Shown: positions 63,413 through 64,000 of the stretch, one piece after another
Layout of the letters: each line of letters opens with the position of its first letter
Position numbering within the stretch: position 1 is the first letter of the stretch
NCBI RefSeq assembly: GCF_000828055.2
Contig: NZ_CP010523.2
Location: forward strand, 3,224,001-3,288,000
Source of the DNA: Klebsiella variicola
GTDB lineage: Bacteria > Pseudomonadota > Gammaproteobacteria > Enterobacterales > Enterobacteriaceae
Reading direction: 5' to 3'
DNA: 64,000 bases
The notes under the pieces: model-generated
What the model saw: only the letters and a program-made list of their open reading frames with translations
Databases searched by the model: none
Told to the model about the DNA's origin: nothing
Translations under genes and position numbers: made by a program

Positions 63413-64000
63413 AGGCTGCCCTGCAAAACCGCGTTTTCACGATCCAGGGTGAAGACCTGCCATGCGACCCGGGTCGCGCTCAGGGTAAAAATGGCCGTCG
63501 CCAGCGTATTTTCGTCATCCGGATCTTCCGCAGACAGCCGGTAAATCGGTAACAGCGGATCCTGCTGGTCGGAGAGCATCGCTTTCGCTGTTACCCCATC
63601 CAGCGACGGGTTCGTCGCCAGCCACGCGTCCAGGCGCTGCTGGCGTGAGCCGGAGCTCCCGGTCACGATCTGTTCAATGGTCTCAAGCTGGGGATGGATC
63701 AGATGGTTGGCATGCCCAAAGGTGGCGGTCAGCTGGCGCACTGAGCTGCCGGAGCCGGTAGCTTCCACGCTAAACAGACGGCTATCGCCCATTTGACCCA
63801 GTGTGTGGTGAAACGCGCCCGCGCGCGGTGTCGCGGTCAGCAGGGTAATGGCCTCATCTAACGTGGTGGCATTCAGCGATGCGCGGGCCAGTATCTGGCG
63901 CGGCATCCCCTCCGGACGATGCACAGCACGAATATTGTTGACCGTATTGACTATCCCTTTCTCATTCACCGCGAAGGTGTGCCCGCACAGGGAGCCGGGG
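63409..64000 (-). CDS. C45-type / linear amide C-N hydrolase (5' end outside window)
   Basis: C-terminal part of an Ntn-hydrolase related to peptidase C45 (acyl-CoA:6-aminopenicillanate acyltransferase) and choloylglycine-type hydrolases; about 196 codons are visible. The frame runs unbroken to the window edge (PGSLCGHTFAVNEKGIVNTV...), so the GTG at 63969 is not the start. Family features: GHTFAVNEKGI, VNNIRAVHRPEGMPRQILAR, and GAFHHTLGQMGDSRLFSVE. The nucleophilic N-terminal Cys lies outside. It would hydrolyse amide bonds of acylated amino acids, beta-lactams or similar; substrate unknown. Its stop interlocks with that of the MFS gene. Confidence 0.8.
   Translation of the reverse strand, partial: PGSLCGHTFAVNEKGIVNTVNNIRAVHRPEGMPRQILARASLNATTLDEAITLLTATPRAGAFHHTLGQMGDSRLFSVEATGSGSSVRQLTATFGHANHLIHPQLETIEQIVTGSSGSRQQRLDAWLATNPSLDGVTAKAMLSDQQDPLLPIYRLSAEDPDDENTLATAIFTLSATRVAWQVFTLDRENAVLQGSL

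Overview
The window is enterobacterial chromosome, about 58% GC by eye. It most likely comes from the Klebsiella pneumoniae complex or a close relative. Most proteins are clear orthologues of E. coli K-12 proteins with the same lengths. The extra genes (catecholate TonB-dependent receptor, orphan kduD, class A acid phosphatase, GH18 chitinase, PRISE-like reductase, C45-type hydrolase) are of the kind seen in Klebsiella. The species call is inference from gene content and order. I saw no phage, insertion sequence, CRISPR array, tRNA or rRNA gene.

Layout. 0-3.5 kb: 3' part of yciB, a Fur-box-controlled siderophore receptor gene, and yciA; tonB, the usual neighbour of yciA in E. coli, is absent. 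3.5-10.8 kb: yniB, hxpB, an orphan kduD with a KdgR-like box, LexA-controlled ydjM, cystine transporter tcyP, cedA and katE. 10.8-16.4 kb: the chitobiose operon chbBCARFG on the minus strand, with a NagC/CRP-like control region and a match to the ChiX pairing site between chbB and chbC. 16.4-19.4 kb: osmE, nadE, LexA-controlled cho, and spy with a BaeR box. 19.7-25.8 kb: the arginine-catabolic operon astCADBE behind a sigma-54 promoter. 26.2-35.0 kb: xthA, the ydjXZ-ynjABCDE run, ynjF and nudG. 35.2-40.7 kb: gdhA, a quinone oxidoreductase, topB, selD. 41-43 kb: acid phosphatase, a repeat-rich spacer, ydjA. 43-49.6 kb: sppA, ansA-pncA, a secreted chitinase, yajD, msrB-yeaC. 49.9-57.3 kb: gapA-yeaD, yeaE, mipA, and sigma-54-dependent yeaGH. 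57.4-64 kb: an accessory stretch with a lipoprotein, a peroxidase, a monooxygenase-fold protein, two LysR regulators, a PRISE-like reductase, an MFS exporter and part of a C45-type hydrolase.

Functional themes. Chitin use appears twice: the secreted GH18 enzyme can release chitooligosaccharides and the chb genes import and split them. Nitrogen control appears at ast and yeaGH (both sigma-54) and in gdhA. The SOS regulon appears at ydjM and cho, and envelope stress at spy. The most notable oddities are an A-tract frameshift at the second codon of ydjX (with ydjY missing downstream), a mosaic of REP-type repeats flanking a 20-bp-arm palindrome between the acid phosphatase gene and ydjA, and a terminator-like hairpin in the chitinase leader. 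I did not find a clearly new multi-gene system; the least-explained segment is the LysR/PRISE/LysR/MFS/C45 cluster at the right end.
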